Shown here in pieces: positions 18,009-26,000 of a DNA stretch of 64,000 nucleotides. The DNA lies in contig NZ_CP100425.1 of assembly GCF_023151555.2 (NCBI RefSeq), positions 2,046,001 through 2,110,000 on the forward strand, written 5' to 3'. The stretch is from Photobacterium sp. CCB-ST2H9 (lineage in GTDB: Bacteria > Pseudomonadota > Gammaproteobacteria > Enterobacterales > Vibrionaceae). A program made the translations under genes and the position numbers. Below the pieces are notes generated by a model. It was given only the letters and a program-made list of their open reading frames with translations, was not told the origin of the DNA and made no database searches. The stretch's first letter is position 1; each line of letters opens with the position of its first letter.

Positions 18009-18179
18009 CTAACGAAGCAGTAAGCTGCGACTGAATGGATGTGGCTTCAACGGGTTAGAACCTGCCTCAATCAGAGCTTGGATTGTCTTCTGATTCAGAG
18101 CCGCATTCGGCAAAATATCCGAGGCTTAGGTCGTGCCTACACCCAAGAGTGCGAGTAATGAAATAAAAAATCTGCCCAT
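18009..18179 (-). pseudogene. Small exported-protein gene with in-frame stop in its signal peptide
   Basis: An ATG at 18179, preceded by AAGGAAACAT, starts MGRFFISLLALLGVGTT. A TAA stop follows at 18126-18128. The same frame then continues for 38 codons (ASDILPNAALNQKTIQALIE...) to a TAG. The layout is a normal signal peptide interrupted at its cleavage site by one nonsense codon. It follows directly after an attC, so it is the cassette just downstream of the beta-lactamase-fold gene. Family unknown. Confidence 0.5.
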
Positions 18180-18191
18180 ATGTTTCCTTGT

Positions 18192-18248
18192 AATTTAACG
18201 TTTCAATCATCCGAGGTATCAGTGGTCGGCTGTATTGATTTGTTAGCA
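18192..18248 (-). repeat. attC site (short) of the metallo-hydrolase cassette
   Basis: About 57-bp imperfect palindrome: TAACGTTTCAATCATCCGA on the left pairs with TCGGCTGTATTGATTTGTTA on the right. Leftmost recognisable attC. Confidence 0.65.
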
Positions 18249-18274
18249 CTGCCCGAATCGCTCATATCAGGCAC

Positions 18275-19102
18275 CTATTTAAGTTTTTCAATGGCTTGTT
18301 TTTCTTGCTGTTCTACAAACCGAAAAATACTTTCTCCATCAATAAATGCGCTTGGCGATCCGACCTTTGTTTTTCTATCTCGATTAGCAAACAAATTATT
18401 TTTATGTGGATGATTCGATAAATTAACCGTAACTGATGGGCTTTCAGCAGCCAGCTTCTTGATTCGAGCCATACTCGCCAAAAACGTCTTTGCGAGGTGC
18501 GGCTTTTGAAAATTCGCTCCGTGTCCCCCCACGACAAATGCCCGATAACGCTGGCCATTCTCTTTCACCATAAAATCGATAGACAGATCGCCCTCTGTAT
18601 GCCCTGGCGTAATATAGAATTTGAACTCAGTATCACCGACCAAAATCTTGGAGCTGTCTTGGGCGAACGATTTTACATCTGGGGGCAAGAATTTATTATT
18701 GCCACTACTTTTATTTGCTTGCTCTATGGCTAACTCAAGTCCTTTCTTCGTCATGATCACTTTGGAACCATACATAGACTGGAGATACTCTGCGCCCCCA
18801 ACGTGGTCGGAATGCCCATGCGTGACGAAGATATGGGTTACTGGCTTATCCTCTAATCCAAGCTTTTTAAGGTTGGCGGGTATCCACTTGCTATATGGAA
18901 AATCAAGAGAGTCTATAATGACCAGCCCGGATGATGTGTCGACAGCATACGACGATACCCACTTATCACCGACGTAGTACAAGTTTTCAAACATTTTAAA
19001 AGGCTCAACATACCCATTTTCGTCACTCATTTCTGGAGCTTCTACATTTGCCAATGCTTTTAACGAAATGAAAAGGAGTACAACAACCATCAGTTTATTC
19101 AT
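18275..19102 (-). CDS. Subclass B3-like MBL-fold metallo-hydrolase, exported
   Basis: A 275-residue protein with a signal peptide ending near LKALANVEA. Zinc ligands are visible: THGHSDHVGG (His95, His97, Asp99, His100), TPGHTEGD (His168) and SNHPHKNN (His231/233), an arrangement as in B3 metallo-beta-lactamases and related lactonases. No Cys ligand at the B1/B2 position is seen. Beta-lactamase activity is possible but not shown; relatives include non-lactamase hydrolases. It is a gene cassette flanked by attC sites. Confidence 0.85.
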   Translation of the reverse strand: MNKLMVVVLLFISLKALANVEAPEMSDENGYVEPFKMFENLYYVGDKWVSSYAVDTSSGLVIIDSLDFPYSKWIPANLKKLGLEDKPVTHIFVTHGHSDHVGGAEYLQSMYGSKVIMTKKGLELAIEQANKSSGNNKFLPPDVKSFAQDSSKILVGDTEFKFYITPGHTEGDLSIDFMVKENGQRYRAFVVGGHGANFQKPHLAKTFLASMARIKKLAAESPSVTVNLSNHPHKNNLFANRDRKTKVGSPSAFIDGESIFRFVEQQEKQAIEKLK

Positions 19103-19116
19103 GTAATTTCCAAAAT

Positions 19117-19242
19117 TGCGAACGCTTCGCTAAGGGATGAGCAATGCAATACCGAAGCCTCTGCATACCACCTAAAACATTAAACACAACGCATGGTAAA
19201 AATGCCACGCGTTGCGAATCACTCTTAAACAGTTTGTAAGGC
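19117..19242 (-). repeat. attC site (long, VCR-like)
   Basis: 126 bp; belongs to the cassette ending at 19249. The right core reads GTAAGGC in place of GTTAGGC and the left core GAACGCTTCGC departs from the usual AACGCCGCG. Confidence 0.85.
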
Positions 19243-19248
19243 ATACAA

Positions 19249-19611
19249 CTACCATTTCAACAATTCAAGGTTGAGTTCTTTAACGTATTTATTGTAAGGG
19301 GCAGTTAAACCATCCACCAATGCAGTCATTTCAGCGTTGGTAAAATACTTTCCATATGACCCATGATCCTTAACCGAAGGGATGTCCAGCCAAATCTTAT
19401 CAAATTCATCAACCATAAATTGAATTGTAGTACCTTCACTGTCAGTGAAACCGATAAAGTTATTAGGACATTGTGCTACGTCTACAAGATATCCATAAAT
19501 TTCCCCAGTACCTATTTCTATTGGAGACTGGGCGCTTACGTTCTCTTTAGTTTGGGCTATTGAGAAAAACACTCTTTGGTATCCATTTTCTCCAAAAATT
19601 TTTTGAGCCAC
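19249..19611 (-). CDS. Hypothetical cassette protein
   Basis: A 120-residue acidic cytosolic protein with no recognised domain. It starts MAQKIFGENGYQRVFFS, with AGGAGG-like purines directly upstream, and ends in a helix rich in Leu/Tyr (YNKYVKELNLELLKW). Size, charge and setting are like small immunity or stress proteins common in cassette arrays, but no partner is visible. Confidence 0.7.
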   Translation of the reverse strand: MAQKIFGENGYQRVFFSIAQTKENVSAQSPIEIGTGEIYGYLVDVAQCPNNFIGFTDSEGTTIQFMVDEFDKIWLDIPSVKDHGSYGKYFTNAEMTALVDGLTAPYNKYVKELNLELLKW

Positions 19612-19676
19612 TTTTCCTCCTTAGGAACGTAAAAGATTAAAATACAAACTCATGGCACCTCAGGATGCCTAACGCC

Positions 19677-19794
19677 ACATTAAGGTGTGAGCAACGCTAC
19701 CACCTGACCTAATCTATTGCACCGTAAACACGAAACCCAACTTTGAACTGGAAATGCCAAGCGTTGGGAATCTGCCTTAAACGCTTTGTTATGC
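19677..19794 (-). repeat. attC site (long, VCR-like)
   Basis: 118 bp from GCCTAAC to GTTATGC; the right core supplies the TAA stop of the gene ending at 19789. Confidence 0.92.
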
Positions 19795-20250
19795 ATATTC
19801 CCACTTATCACCTAAAAAATCACCCTTGGCATCCCACGCAAGAAAATTACTTTGTAATTTAGAGAACTCGCTAAACAAAATGCCCAGCCGATTCAGATCT
19901 CTAGGTTCAAGTTGTATACAAAACTCTGATATGTGTTTGTAGGGTAAGGGAGCATTATTGCAGAACCTAATTTGAAGAGCACATTGCCCTCGAGGGCTCA
20001 CCATAAATGCCCTCAGACGAAAATAATGCGCAAAGTTATCCTCTTTCCTTTCCGAACCTATTTCATACAGGAAAACGTCTTTTGGATGACGCGGGAAAAC
20101 CTCTAGACCTTTAGCGATTTCCATCAAGTCAGAGGCATTATTATAGAGTTCAAACCTTGTACTCTGCATACCATTTGAAACATCCCACAAAAGTTGCAGA
20201 TGGTATGGCTCTTCATAAGGAATTCTTTCTATTTTTACGCAATATTCCAT
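19789..20250 (-). CDS. Hypothetical cassette protein
   Basis: A 153-residue protein, unrecognised. The start MEYCVKIERIPYEEPYHLQL at 20250 has AAGGATAA just upstream. An in-frame ATG six codons earlier is formed by the attC core and is less likely. Predicted alternating strands and helices (TRFELYNNASDLMEIAKGLE, FPRHPKDVFLYEIGSE). The TAA stop lies inside the attC core. Confidence 0.7.
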   Translation of the reverse strand: MEYCVKIERIPYEEPYHLQLLWDVSNGMQSTRFELYNNASDLMEIAKGLEVFPRHPKDVFLYEIGSERKEDNFAHYFRLRAFMVSPRGQCALQIRFCNNAPLPYKHISEFCIQLEPRDLNRLGILFSEFSKLQSNFLAWDAKGDFLGDKWEYA

Positions 20251-20264
20251 TTTTATCCTTATAT

Positions 20265-20391
20265 GCATAACGCCGCGTTAAGTAGTGAGCAACGCTACCA
20301 CCTAACCTAAACCATTACACCTTAAACACAAAACTCAATTTAAACTGAGAATGCCACGCGTTGCGAATCTGCCTTAAACGCTTTGTTAGCT
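20265..20391 (-). repeat. attC site (long, VCR-like)
   Basis: 127 bp, GCATAAC to GTTAGCT; typical member of the long class and stop-codon donor for the acetyltransferase ending at 20386. Confidence 0.93.
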
Positions 20392-20850
20392 GTATTTTTC
20401 CATGACAAAGTTTCTTAGTTTTTGACCACGGATTTCCATTTCTTGGGCTTGAACTACTTTAAAACCAAAGTGCTCGTAAAATGGGCGAGCAGTGATACTG
20501 ACTTCAGAAAAATAACGTTTTATACCCCGTAAGTTGCCAACCTTAAAAACATGATTCATTAAAGCTTTACCTACACCTTTGCCTTGACACTCATGGTGAC
20601 AAAAGAAATGGTCTATAAGTCCGCTAGGTTGCAAATCTGTGTAGCCAACAATGACACCGTCTATTTCAGCAACAAACGGAGACAACCCTTTCATCCGTTT
20701 TTCCCAGACTGACGAATCTAGACGTTCTGGAGCCCAAGCTTCGACTTGAGCTTGAGAATAGTCACGAATATTAATATTCCGAATTGTATAAAAGTGAATA
20801 TCCCATAGTGCTTTGGCATCTTCTACGCTGTAATTTCTAATTGTAATCAT
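20386..20850 (-). CDS. GNAT N-acetyltransferase, YafP-like
   Basis: A 154-residue protein with the acetyl-CoA loop HHECQGKGVGKALMNHV and C-terminal SITARPFYEHFGFKVVQAQE. The N-terminal MITIRNYSVEDAKALWDIH is typical of the YafP/PhnO-like group. Single-gene cassette; acceptor substrate unknown. Confidence 0.9.
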   Translation of the reverse strand: MITIRNYSVEDAKALWDIHFYTIRNINIRDYSQAQVEAWAPERLDSSVWEKRMKGLSPFVAEIDGVIVGYTDLQPSGLIDHFFCHHECQGKGVGKALMNHVFKVGNLRGIKRYFSEVSITARPFYEHFGFKVVQAQEMEIRGQKLRNFVMEKYS

Positions 20851-20869
20851 CGTGCTTAATCCGTAATAC

Positions 20870-20942
20870 AGCTAACGCCCAAAGCAGCGGCGTGCGTTAG
20901 CGCGTCCAGCCCGCAGGGCGATGCTGTCTTTGTTTGTTATGT
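20870..20942 (-). repeat. attC site (short)
   Basis: 73 bp with an internal GC-rich stem (GCGCGTCCAGCCCGCAGGGCG). Unlike the long class, so probably of separate origin. Confidence 0.8.
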
Positions 20943-20950
20943 GTTGCTTA

Positions 20951-21178
20951 TTACTCTTCATCACGAAGCCTATTTCTGCATGCAGCAATAAAGTCCGTAT
21001 ATTTAAGATCAGAATCTTGATGTAGAGCCTTTTCAAAGACACAGCATAAATTCCAAAGAGCCCTTTCTTCGGCTTGGTCTTCAATGCCTAGTTTATCGGT
21101 ATCACTGAATCTGCGAGTAAATTCGAACAGAACCCACGCTTCATCCTCAGTGAGTGTAATTTGCACTTCCTTGCTCAT
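20951..21178 (-). CDS. Small hypothetical cassette protein
   Basis: A 75-residue acidic helical protein (VQITLTEDEAWVLFEFTRRF, ALWNLCCVFEKALH). A clear AGAGAG ribosome-site region precedes the ATG at 21178. No family recognised; similar small all-helical proteins are common as immunity or antitoxin-like cargo, but nothing here proves it. Confidence 0.7.
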   Translation of the reverse strand: MSKEVQITLTEDEAWVLFEFTRRFSDTDKLGIEDQAEERALWNLCCVFEKALHQDSDLKYTDFIAACRNRLRDEE

Positions 21179-21191
21179 GGTCTCTCTTTAC

Positions 21192-21318
21192 TCATAACGC
21201 CGCGTTAAGTGGTGAACAACGCGGCCACCAAACCTAAACCATTGTGCTGTAAACACTAGAGCTGATTCAAACCAAAACTGCCAAGCGTTGTGAATCCGTC
21301 TTGAACGCTTTGTTATAT
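21192..21318 (-). repeat. attC site (long, VCR-like)
   Basis: 127 bp, TCATAAC to GTTATAT; its right core contains the stop of the cupin gene. Confidence 0.93.
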
Positions 21319-21708
21319 ACCGATTGGAAGCTCTATTTGATGGTCTGTAGGCTGAGGAGTTATTGTCATGACCTGCACACCATTTGGAGTCTCAAAGCGG
21401 TGCCATATACCTCGGGGAACAACTAACAGCTGCCCTTTAGAAAGCTCATTTCGCTGTTCTTGACCTTCTACAAGTAACACCAACGTCGTTTGACCTCTTA
21501 AAACTTGCACCAACTCATCGCCATGTGAATGTCGTTCCCACTCACTGTAACCATCGTAGTGACCAATATAGACACCTCCATTTGAATATTCTGACAACAT
21601 AGCAAAGGCATCTTTGGACTCTTCATCAGTAGTTTTTGGGGTACGTCCACTAAGATAGTTCAGTTTAAAAAACTCTTCTTCAATTGTAATAACCGTCGAT
21701 TTGGCCAT
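21313..21708 (-). CDS. Cupin-domain protein
   Basis: A 131-residue single-cupin protein. Motif 1 is approximated by ERHSHGDELVQVLRGQTTLV (His, His, Glu) and motif 2 by LLVVPRGIWHRFETPNG. It may bind a metal and act as a small-molecule enzyme or sensor; no more specific call is possible. GGAGGG lies five bases before the ATG at 21708, so the N-terminal 32 residues of the longer frame are dropped. Confidence 0.85.
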   Translation of the reverse strand: MAKSTVITIEEEFFKLNYLSGRTPKTTDEESKDAFAMLSEYSNGGVYIGHYDGYSEWERHSHGDELVQVLRGQTTLVLLVEGQEQRNELSKGQLLVVPRGIWHRFETPNGVQVMTITPQPTDHQIELPIGI

Positions 21709-21732
21709 TTTTCCCTCCGTCCTTGAATAGGT

Positions 21733-21858
21733 ATATAACGCCAAGCTAAGTGGTTGCAAACGCTCCACTATACTCAAAATAAACACCGTATACACAAAAA
21801 CCAATTTTGAACTAAAACCGCCACGCGTTTGCAGTCCGTCTTAAGCGCCTTGTTAAAG
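21733..21858 (-). repeat. attC site (long, VCR-like)
   Basis: 126 bp, ATATAAC to GTTAAAG; variant with GGTTGCAAACGC / GCGTTTGCAGTCC arms. Confidence 0.9.
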
Positions 21859-22242
21859 GGCATAGCCACCTAGTCTACTAATTGTAAAACTAATATACTC
21901 ACCTATAACTTTCGGATCGTGTGTATGTATGACGTCTTCTTCTATCAACACACCGCAATCCACTTTAACTGGATTTATTGAAATGATTTCACCAAAAGCT
22001 CTGTATTTCCAACCCGAAATTTGTTCAATACACTTTTTCTTGTCAGGGTTTGATTCGAATAAGGACTCCCAAGTTTCATCTTCGTCAAGTAAGTTCGAAA
22101 ACTCGAAATCAAAAATGTCACCTATCTTCGGCATACTTTCTACCTTTACGGTTAATTCGTCCATTACAAAATACTGCACCCCCTCAATTTCGAGAGTTGC
22201 TTCAAGATATGTACCTTCTGTGCGCACAAACTTCGCTTTCAT
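21853..22242 (-). CDS. Hypothetical cassette protein
   Basis: A 129-residue acidic protein of beta-strand character (TYLEATLEIEGVQYFVMDEL, FGEIISINPVKVDCGVLIEE). No transmembrane segment and no known catalytic motif. Its size and low pI-type composition suit an immunity-like function, but this is speculation. Confidence 0.68.
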   Translation of the reverse strand: MKAKFVRTEGTYLEATLEIEGVQYFVMDELTVKVESMPKIGDIFDFEFSNLLDEDETWESLFESNPDKKKCIEQISGWKYRAFGEIISINPVKVDCGVLIEEDVIHTHDPKVIGEYISFTISRLGGYAL

Positions 22243-22248
22243 ATTTGC

Positions 22249-22375
22249 CCTTTAATGCCTTGTTAAGGTGTGAGCAACGCAACACCGATACGACCGCATA
22301 CCACCTTAAACACTAAACGCAACGCATAGTAAAAATGCCACGCGTTGCGAATCACTCTTAAACAGTTTGTTATAT
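22249..22375 (-). repeat. attC site (long) with mutated left core
   Basis: 127 bp; the left core reads TTTAAT in place of TTTAAC, which should weaken cleavage there. Right core GTTATAT is normal. Confidence 0.87.
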
Positions 22376-22377
22376 TT

Positions 22378-22884
22378 TTATCTACAACAAGCGCTTAGGT
22401 CAGCTTTTATTTTTACTACAAGGTCATCTATGCTGACCACCTTACTGATCACAACACCTTTCTTTTGCTTCATAGACTGCAAAATATTGGGTTTGGCTAG
22501 CTCCGGGAATTTCCAAATAAGTTTGAATAATTTGGGTATTATCAGGATCTCTGGGCAGTTATCAGGAAGCTCAGGGCGAGAACGAAACAGGTAAGGTAGA
22601 TTACGTTTAATGCAACGGGTCACACAAATATGCCTTGGCACATCAAGAAAAATAACATAATCAGCGCTGTCTCGAACTGTTTTGGAAACACCCTCAATAA
22701 TCCACTGTTGCTGTTTAATTAGTTTTTGCTCACCCAGTGCACGCTCCTCTCTTGAAGCTGCAACCCATCCATCTCTCCAAACTACGCTATCTAAACTCTG
22801 GACTGGTATGTTCAAGGCTTGCCCTAATTGTTTAGCCAACGTCGTTTTACCAGAACCTGCATTCCCCGTGATATGAAGCTTCAT
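22378..22884 (-). CDS. P-loop NTPase, adenylate-kinase/FlaR-like
   Basis: A 168-residue protein with Walker A GNAGSGKTTLAKQLG (about 7-21), the LDSVVWRDGWV segment typical of the 'DNA topology modulation' FlaR-type kinases, and DYVIFLDVPRHICVTRCIKR with arginine lid. It probably phosphorylates a small molecule; the biological role is unknown. Cassette gene. Confidence 0.87.
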   Translation of the reverse strand: MKLHITGNAGSGKTTLAKQLGQALNIPVQSLDSVVWRDGWVAASREERALGEQKLIKQQQWIIEGVSKTVRDSADYVIFLDVPRHICVTRCIKRNLPYLFRSRPELPDNCPEILIIPKLFKLIWKFPELAKPNILQSMKQKKGVVISKVVSIDDLVVKIKADLSACCR

Positions 22885-22896
22885 GTTCCCTCAATA

Positions 22897-22977
22897 ATAT
22901 AACGCTTCAATATGGGGCGCGCGCAGTTTGCGCGTACCAGCCCAACTTGTTGGGCGAACATGATTGACTTGTTATAA
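22897..22977 (-). repeat. attC site (short)
   Basis: 81 bp with the palindrome GGGGCGCGCGCAGTTTGCGCG and CCCAACTTGTTGGG hairpin; stop-codon donor for the gene at 22972. Confidence 0.8.
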
Positions 22978-23403
22978 GGCTCTGATTTTGCACAAAGCCT
23001 CCTTAACTGCTTGATCAATATTGGCCGTTGATTTGTAGCCTTGTTCATTAAGGTTAATCTCATCGCTAATCCAAATAAAATGGCTGAACGGATCTGATCC
23101 CCATTCAAGTGAGAGGTACATTTGCTCGCAAGCCTTGCCTAATTCTTTCAATGAGATTTCATCTGAAGCAAGAAAATCCAACATTCGCTGAGCTATTATT
23201 TTGCAATCATTCATGTTTATTGGATAGATAATCAAATCCAGCTGATCCTGAAATTCAAGAGAGGAACCAGTTGAAATATCAATCATCCAATCTGGAAAGT
23301 CGTCGTGGTCCGCTATATATCTATCAGCTAAATCGATTAGCTCTTGTTTCGAAATTAAACCGATTTTTTCTTCGATAAGCCAAGTTCTGGCAGTAGATCT
23401 CAT
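22972..23403 (-). CDS. Hypothetical cassette protein
   Basis: A 143-residue acidic helical protein (LISKQELIDLADRYIADHD, ISLKELGKACEQMYLSLEWG). No recognised family. The arrangement of short amphipathic helices with conserved-looking Trp residues is like small immunity proteins. Stop codon in the attC core. Confidence 0.68.
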   Translation of the reverse strand: MRSTARTWLIEEKIGLISKQELIDLADRYIADHDDFPDWMIDISTGSSLEFQDQLDLIIYPINMNDCKIIAQRMLDFLASDEISLKELGKACEQMYLSLEWGSDPFSHFIWISDEINLNEQGYKSTANIDQAVKEALCKIRAL

Positions 23404-23413
23404 TCCCTAAGCC

Positions 23414-23539
23414 TTATAACGCCCTGTCAAGGTGTGAGCAATGCAATACCGATGCTGCCGCATACCACCTTAAACACTAAAACCAACGCATAGTAAAAAT
23501 GCCACGCGGCATGAATCCCACTTGAACGCCTTGTTATGT
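23414..23539 (-). repeat. attC site (long, VCR-like)
   Basis: 126 bp; the right arm reads CACGCGGCATGAATCC, a variant of CACGCGTTGCGAATCC. Confidence 0.92.
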
Positions 23540-23902
23540 GGCTAGCTCAATGCGGTAGTATTTAAGTAAACTATTAAGCTCTTTTTTTATAGCTTCCTCT
23601 GCGTTACTTTTTATTTTTAGTAATAACGCTTGTCTAGAATTTGATAGCTCTGTCGTTTGGGATTTTAACGAAAGATCATAAGCAAGTGCCAAGCAACTAC
23701 TTTTTGCGTAAGAATCTGACTGTCTCAATGCAATTTCTAAAACTTCATCAACTAATCTAAAGGAATCCACCGTAGATATTATTCTTTCCGAAAATTCCAT
23801 TCTCAGTCTACATACAGACCATTCATCAAATTCCAAATTATCAAGAGCGACCTCAAGTTCATTCTCGAACTGTTCAATGTCCAATATGTTCTCCTGCCAC
23901 AT
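23534..23902 (-). CDS. Hypothetical helical cassette protein (start at ATG 23902 or TTG 23884)
   Basis: About 117-122 residues, predicted all-helical (EQFENELEVALDNLEFDEW, SSCLALAYDLSLK). The ATG at 23902 is created by the attC core (GTTATG) and has no ribosome site. The TTG six codons later has CAGGAG at ideal spacing and is more probably used. No family recognised. Confidence 0.68.
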   Translation of the reverse strand: MWQENILDIEQFENELEVALDNLEFDEWSVCRLRMEFSERIISTVDSFRLVDEVLEIALRQSDSYAKSSCLALAYDLSLKSQTTELSNSRQALLLKIKSNAEEAIKKELNSLLKYYRIELAT

Positions 23903-24000
23903 AACGCAGCCATATGGGGCGCGAAAAAGCTTGGCTAAAATTAGCGACGAAGGAGCGAAGCCAAGCTTTTTGCGTCCCATTCATAATGGCTTTGTTATAC
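23899..24000 (-). repeat. attC site (intermediate length)
   Basis: 102 bp; long near-perfect hairpin around GCGAAAAAGCTTGGCT / AGCCAAGCTTTTTGCG. Distinct from the VCR-like class. Confidence 0.85.
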
Positions 24001-24007
24001 GAAAATA

Positions 24008-24595
24008 TCACTGAACTTGTATTTTTACAGACTCACGAACAAACTTTGAAGAAGCACCCTGTAATGCCATAAACTCTTTCATTTCTTCAAGTTGGTCTTT
24101 GCCAAACGCTAAAACACCTGCTTTTTTTGATGCTGGAATTCTTAGCTCACTGGTAACAACATACGCAGTAATTCCATCAACAACCACTCGCTGGTCGGTA
24201 AAGGTGCCATATGGGTTGCCGTGCTGATTCGCGCACATGATTCTTCCGACGGATGTTTTGTGACCACTAACATCAATTTCTTGAGGGCCGTTAAACAAAA
24301 CATCCGTACAACTTTGCTTGGATAGAGAGAACATTTGCTTTTGAAATGACTCTGCCGAAGTTTTAGACCCTAGCGTTAACATTTGTTCGGTGATTATCCA
24401 TTTGGATGTTATTGGGCTTTCACCTTCCGGCACCCACTCTTTTATGTATTGAGAGTTATCAGCACGATCCGACACAACCGACCATTTAACATTATGAGGC
24501 AACTCGACATTAACGCTGGTAACGCTACTACTAGGCGAAGTTGAAGCACAAGAAGCAAGGAAAGCAGTTCCCATTGCCATTAAGAATTTACGCAT
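24008..24595 (-). CDS. Lipoprotein of unknown function
   Basis: A 195-residue protein with a lipoprotein leader MRKFLMAMGTAFLASCAST (Cys at 16). The mature part contains two Cys (KQSCTDVLF, GRIMCANQHG) that may pair, and strands such as VVVDGITAYVVTSELRIPAS. The start at 24595 has AAAGGAGATAACA upstream. Periplasmic, membrane-anchored; no domain recognised. Confidence 0.75.
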   Translation of the reverse strand: MRKFLMAMGTAFLASCASTSPSSSVTSVNVELPHNVKWSVVSDRADNSQYIKEWVPEGESPITSKWIITEQMLTLGSKTSAESFQKQMFSLSKQSCTDVLFNGPQEIDVSGHKTSVGRIMCANQHGNPYGTFTDQRVVVDGITAYVVTSELRIPASKKAGVLAFGKDQLEEMKEFMALQGASSKFVRESVKIQVQ

Positions 24596-24612
24596 TGTTA
24601 TCTCCTTTTTGC

Positions 24613-24738
24613 GTATAACGCCCAATTAAGGTGTGAGGCACGCAATACCGATGCTTCCGCATACCACCTTAACCACTAAAACCAACGCATAATAAAAATG
24701 CCACGCGTGCCGAATCACTCTTAAATTGTTTGTTATAA
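24613..24738 (-). repeat. attC site (long, VCR-like)
   Basis: 126 bp, GTATAAC to GTTATAA; arms read GAGGCACGC / GCGTGCCGAATC. Confidence 0.92.
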
Positions 24739-25242
24739 AGCGGACTCTACGTTAAATGCTTTTTCTAACCACACCGAGCTAATGTACTGTCCATGTTTCT
24801 TTGCATAGTCATTGAAAACACCGACCTCTCTGAAACCAAACCGTTTATGTAATGCAACTGATGCGTCGTTTGGTAATGCAACACCCGACAATACACGATG
24901 GACACCATAAGCACTAATTGATGAGAACAACTGAGTATATAGTTTAGAACCTAAACCTTTCCCCTTAGCTTCTTGTGCCAGATAAACGGTAACTTCTACG
25001 GTGTCGTCAAAAGCTGAAATTGCTCTGTACTGTTGGGAACATGCAAAACCTAGTAATACGCCGTTTTCTATAGCCACATATAGTTGATATTTGGTCGTGC
25101 TAGAGAACTGAGAAAACCATTCCTGACGATTTTCCAGAGTAAATGGAACTTCTTCAAAGCGTGCATTTGTGTGCTCAATATAAAAATTAAAGATATCTGT
25201 GATATCAGCAACATCTTCAAGTTTACCTGTTCTAATTTCCAC
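24733..25242 (-). CDS. GNAT N-acetyltransferase, phosphinothricin-acetyltransferase-like
   Basis: A 169-residue protein with ITDIFNFYIEHTNARFEEVP and the LYVAIENGVLLGFA strand. The acetyl-CoA loop is YLAQEAKGKGLGSKLYTQL, then SVALHKRFGFREVGVFNDY and GQYISSVWLEK. This is the PAT/YncA layout, whose members acetylate phosphinothricin or amino-acid analogues. Third acetyltransferase of the cassette region. Confidence 0.9.
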   Translation of the reverse strand: MEIRTGKLEDVADITDIFNFYIEHTNARFEEVPFTLENRQEWFSQFSSTTKYQLYVAIENGVLLGFACSQQYRAISAFDDTVEVTVYLAQEAKGKGLGSKLYTQLFSSISAYGVHRVLSGVALPNDASVALHKRFGFREVGVFNDYAKKHGQYISSVWLEKAFNVESAL

Positions 25243-25265
25243 GAAATATCCTTTTTCTTCGAGCT

Positions 25266-25393
25266 TTATAACGCTGCGTTAAGGGGTGAGCAACGCTACC
25301 ACCCAACCTAAAGCATTGTGCCATAAACACTAAAGTTGAAGTAGAACCAAAAATGCCAAGCGTTGGGAATCCCTCTTAAATTGTTTGTTATGT
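25266..25393 (-). repeat. attC site (long, VCR-like)
   Basis: 128 bp, TTATAAC to GTTATGT; right arm AAGCGTTGGGAATCC. Confidence 0.92.
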
Positions 25394-25846
25394 TTTTAAC
25401 CTTAAGCGTCCAGCCAACTGACTTAGGGGCACCTCTAAAGTTAAGACCCCATTAGTACGACTTAACTCTTGAAAGCCGGCAGAATAATACAAGCTCTCAG
25501 CAGGGTTATTTTCAAACACACAACACCGAACACTTTTGACTTTAGGTAGCAAGTTAGTTTGTAAAAGCGAAGCTTTAAGTAAACGACCACCCAGAAGTCC
25601 ATTTTGATGTTGTTTAGCCACTTGCAAGGAGTCAATGAAGTGGAAATCATCACTTTGATGGAAAGCAATGAAACCTAGAATATTATAGTCTTGTTCTATA
25701 ACGATAACTGACTTTCGTTTATAGAATTTTAGTATGGCTTCTCCATCCCACTTCAGTCCTAGCTCAAGCTGCATTTCGAGCATATTATCTTCCATGAGTT
25801 GATACACCTGTTCCCAATCTGCCTCCTGAATATCTCGTATTATCAT
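25388..25846 (-). CDS. GNAT N-acetyltransferase
   Basis: A 152-residue protein beginning MIIRDIQEADWEQVYQLME, with GGAGAG upstream of the ATG at 25846. The core strands are VIVIEQDYNILGFIAFHQ and FHFIDSLQVAKQHQNGLLGG, where the pyrophosphate loop is less canonical (QHQNGLLG). The C-terminal part is AESLYYSAGFQELSRTNG. Substrate unknown. Confidence 0.85.
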   Translation of the reverse strand: MIIRDIQEADWEQVYQLMEDNMLEMQLELGLKWDGEAILKFYKRKSVIVIEQDYNILGFIAFHQSDDFHFIDSLQVAKQHQNGLLGGRLLKASLLQTNLLPKVKSVRCCVFENNPAESLYYSAGFQELSRTNGVLTLEVPLSQLAGRLRLKT

Positions 25847-25859
25847 TATCTCTCCAAAA

Positions 25860-25986
25860 ACATAACGCTGCGTTAAGGGGTGAACAACGCTACCGCCTAA
25901 CCTAAACCATTGTGCCGTAAACACTAATACCGAATCAAACCCAAAATGCCAAGCGTTGAAAATCCCTCTTGAACGCCTTGTTATGT
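25860..25986 (-). repeat. attC site (long, VCR-like)
   Basis: 127 bp, ACATAAC to GTTATGT; lies 14 bp past the stop of the LprI-like gene. Confidence 0.92.
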
Positions 25987-26000
25987 GCGTGGTTGATAGG

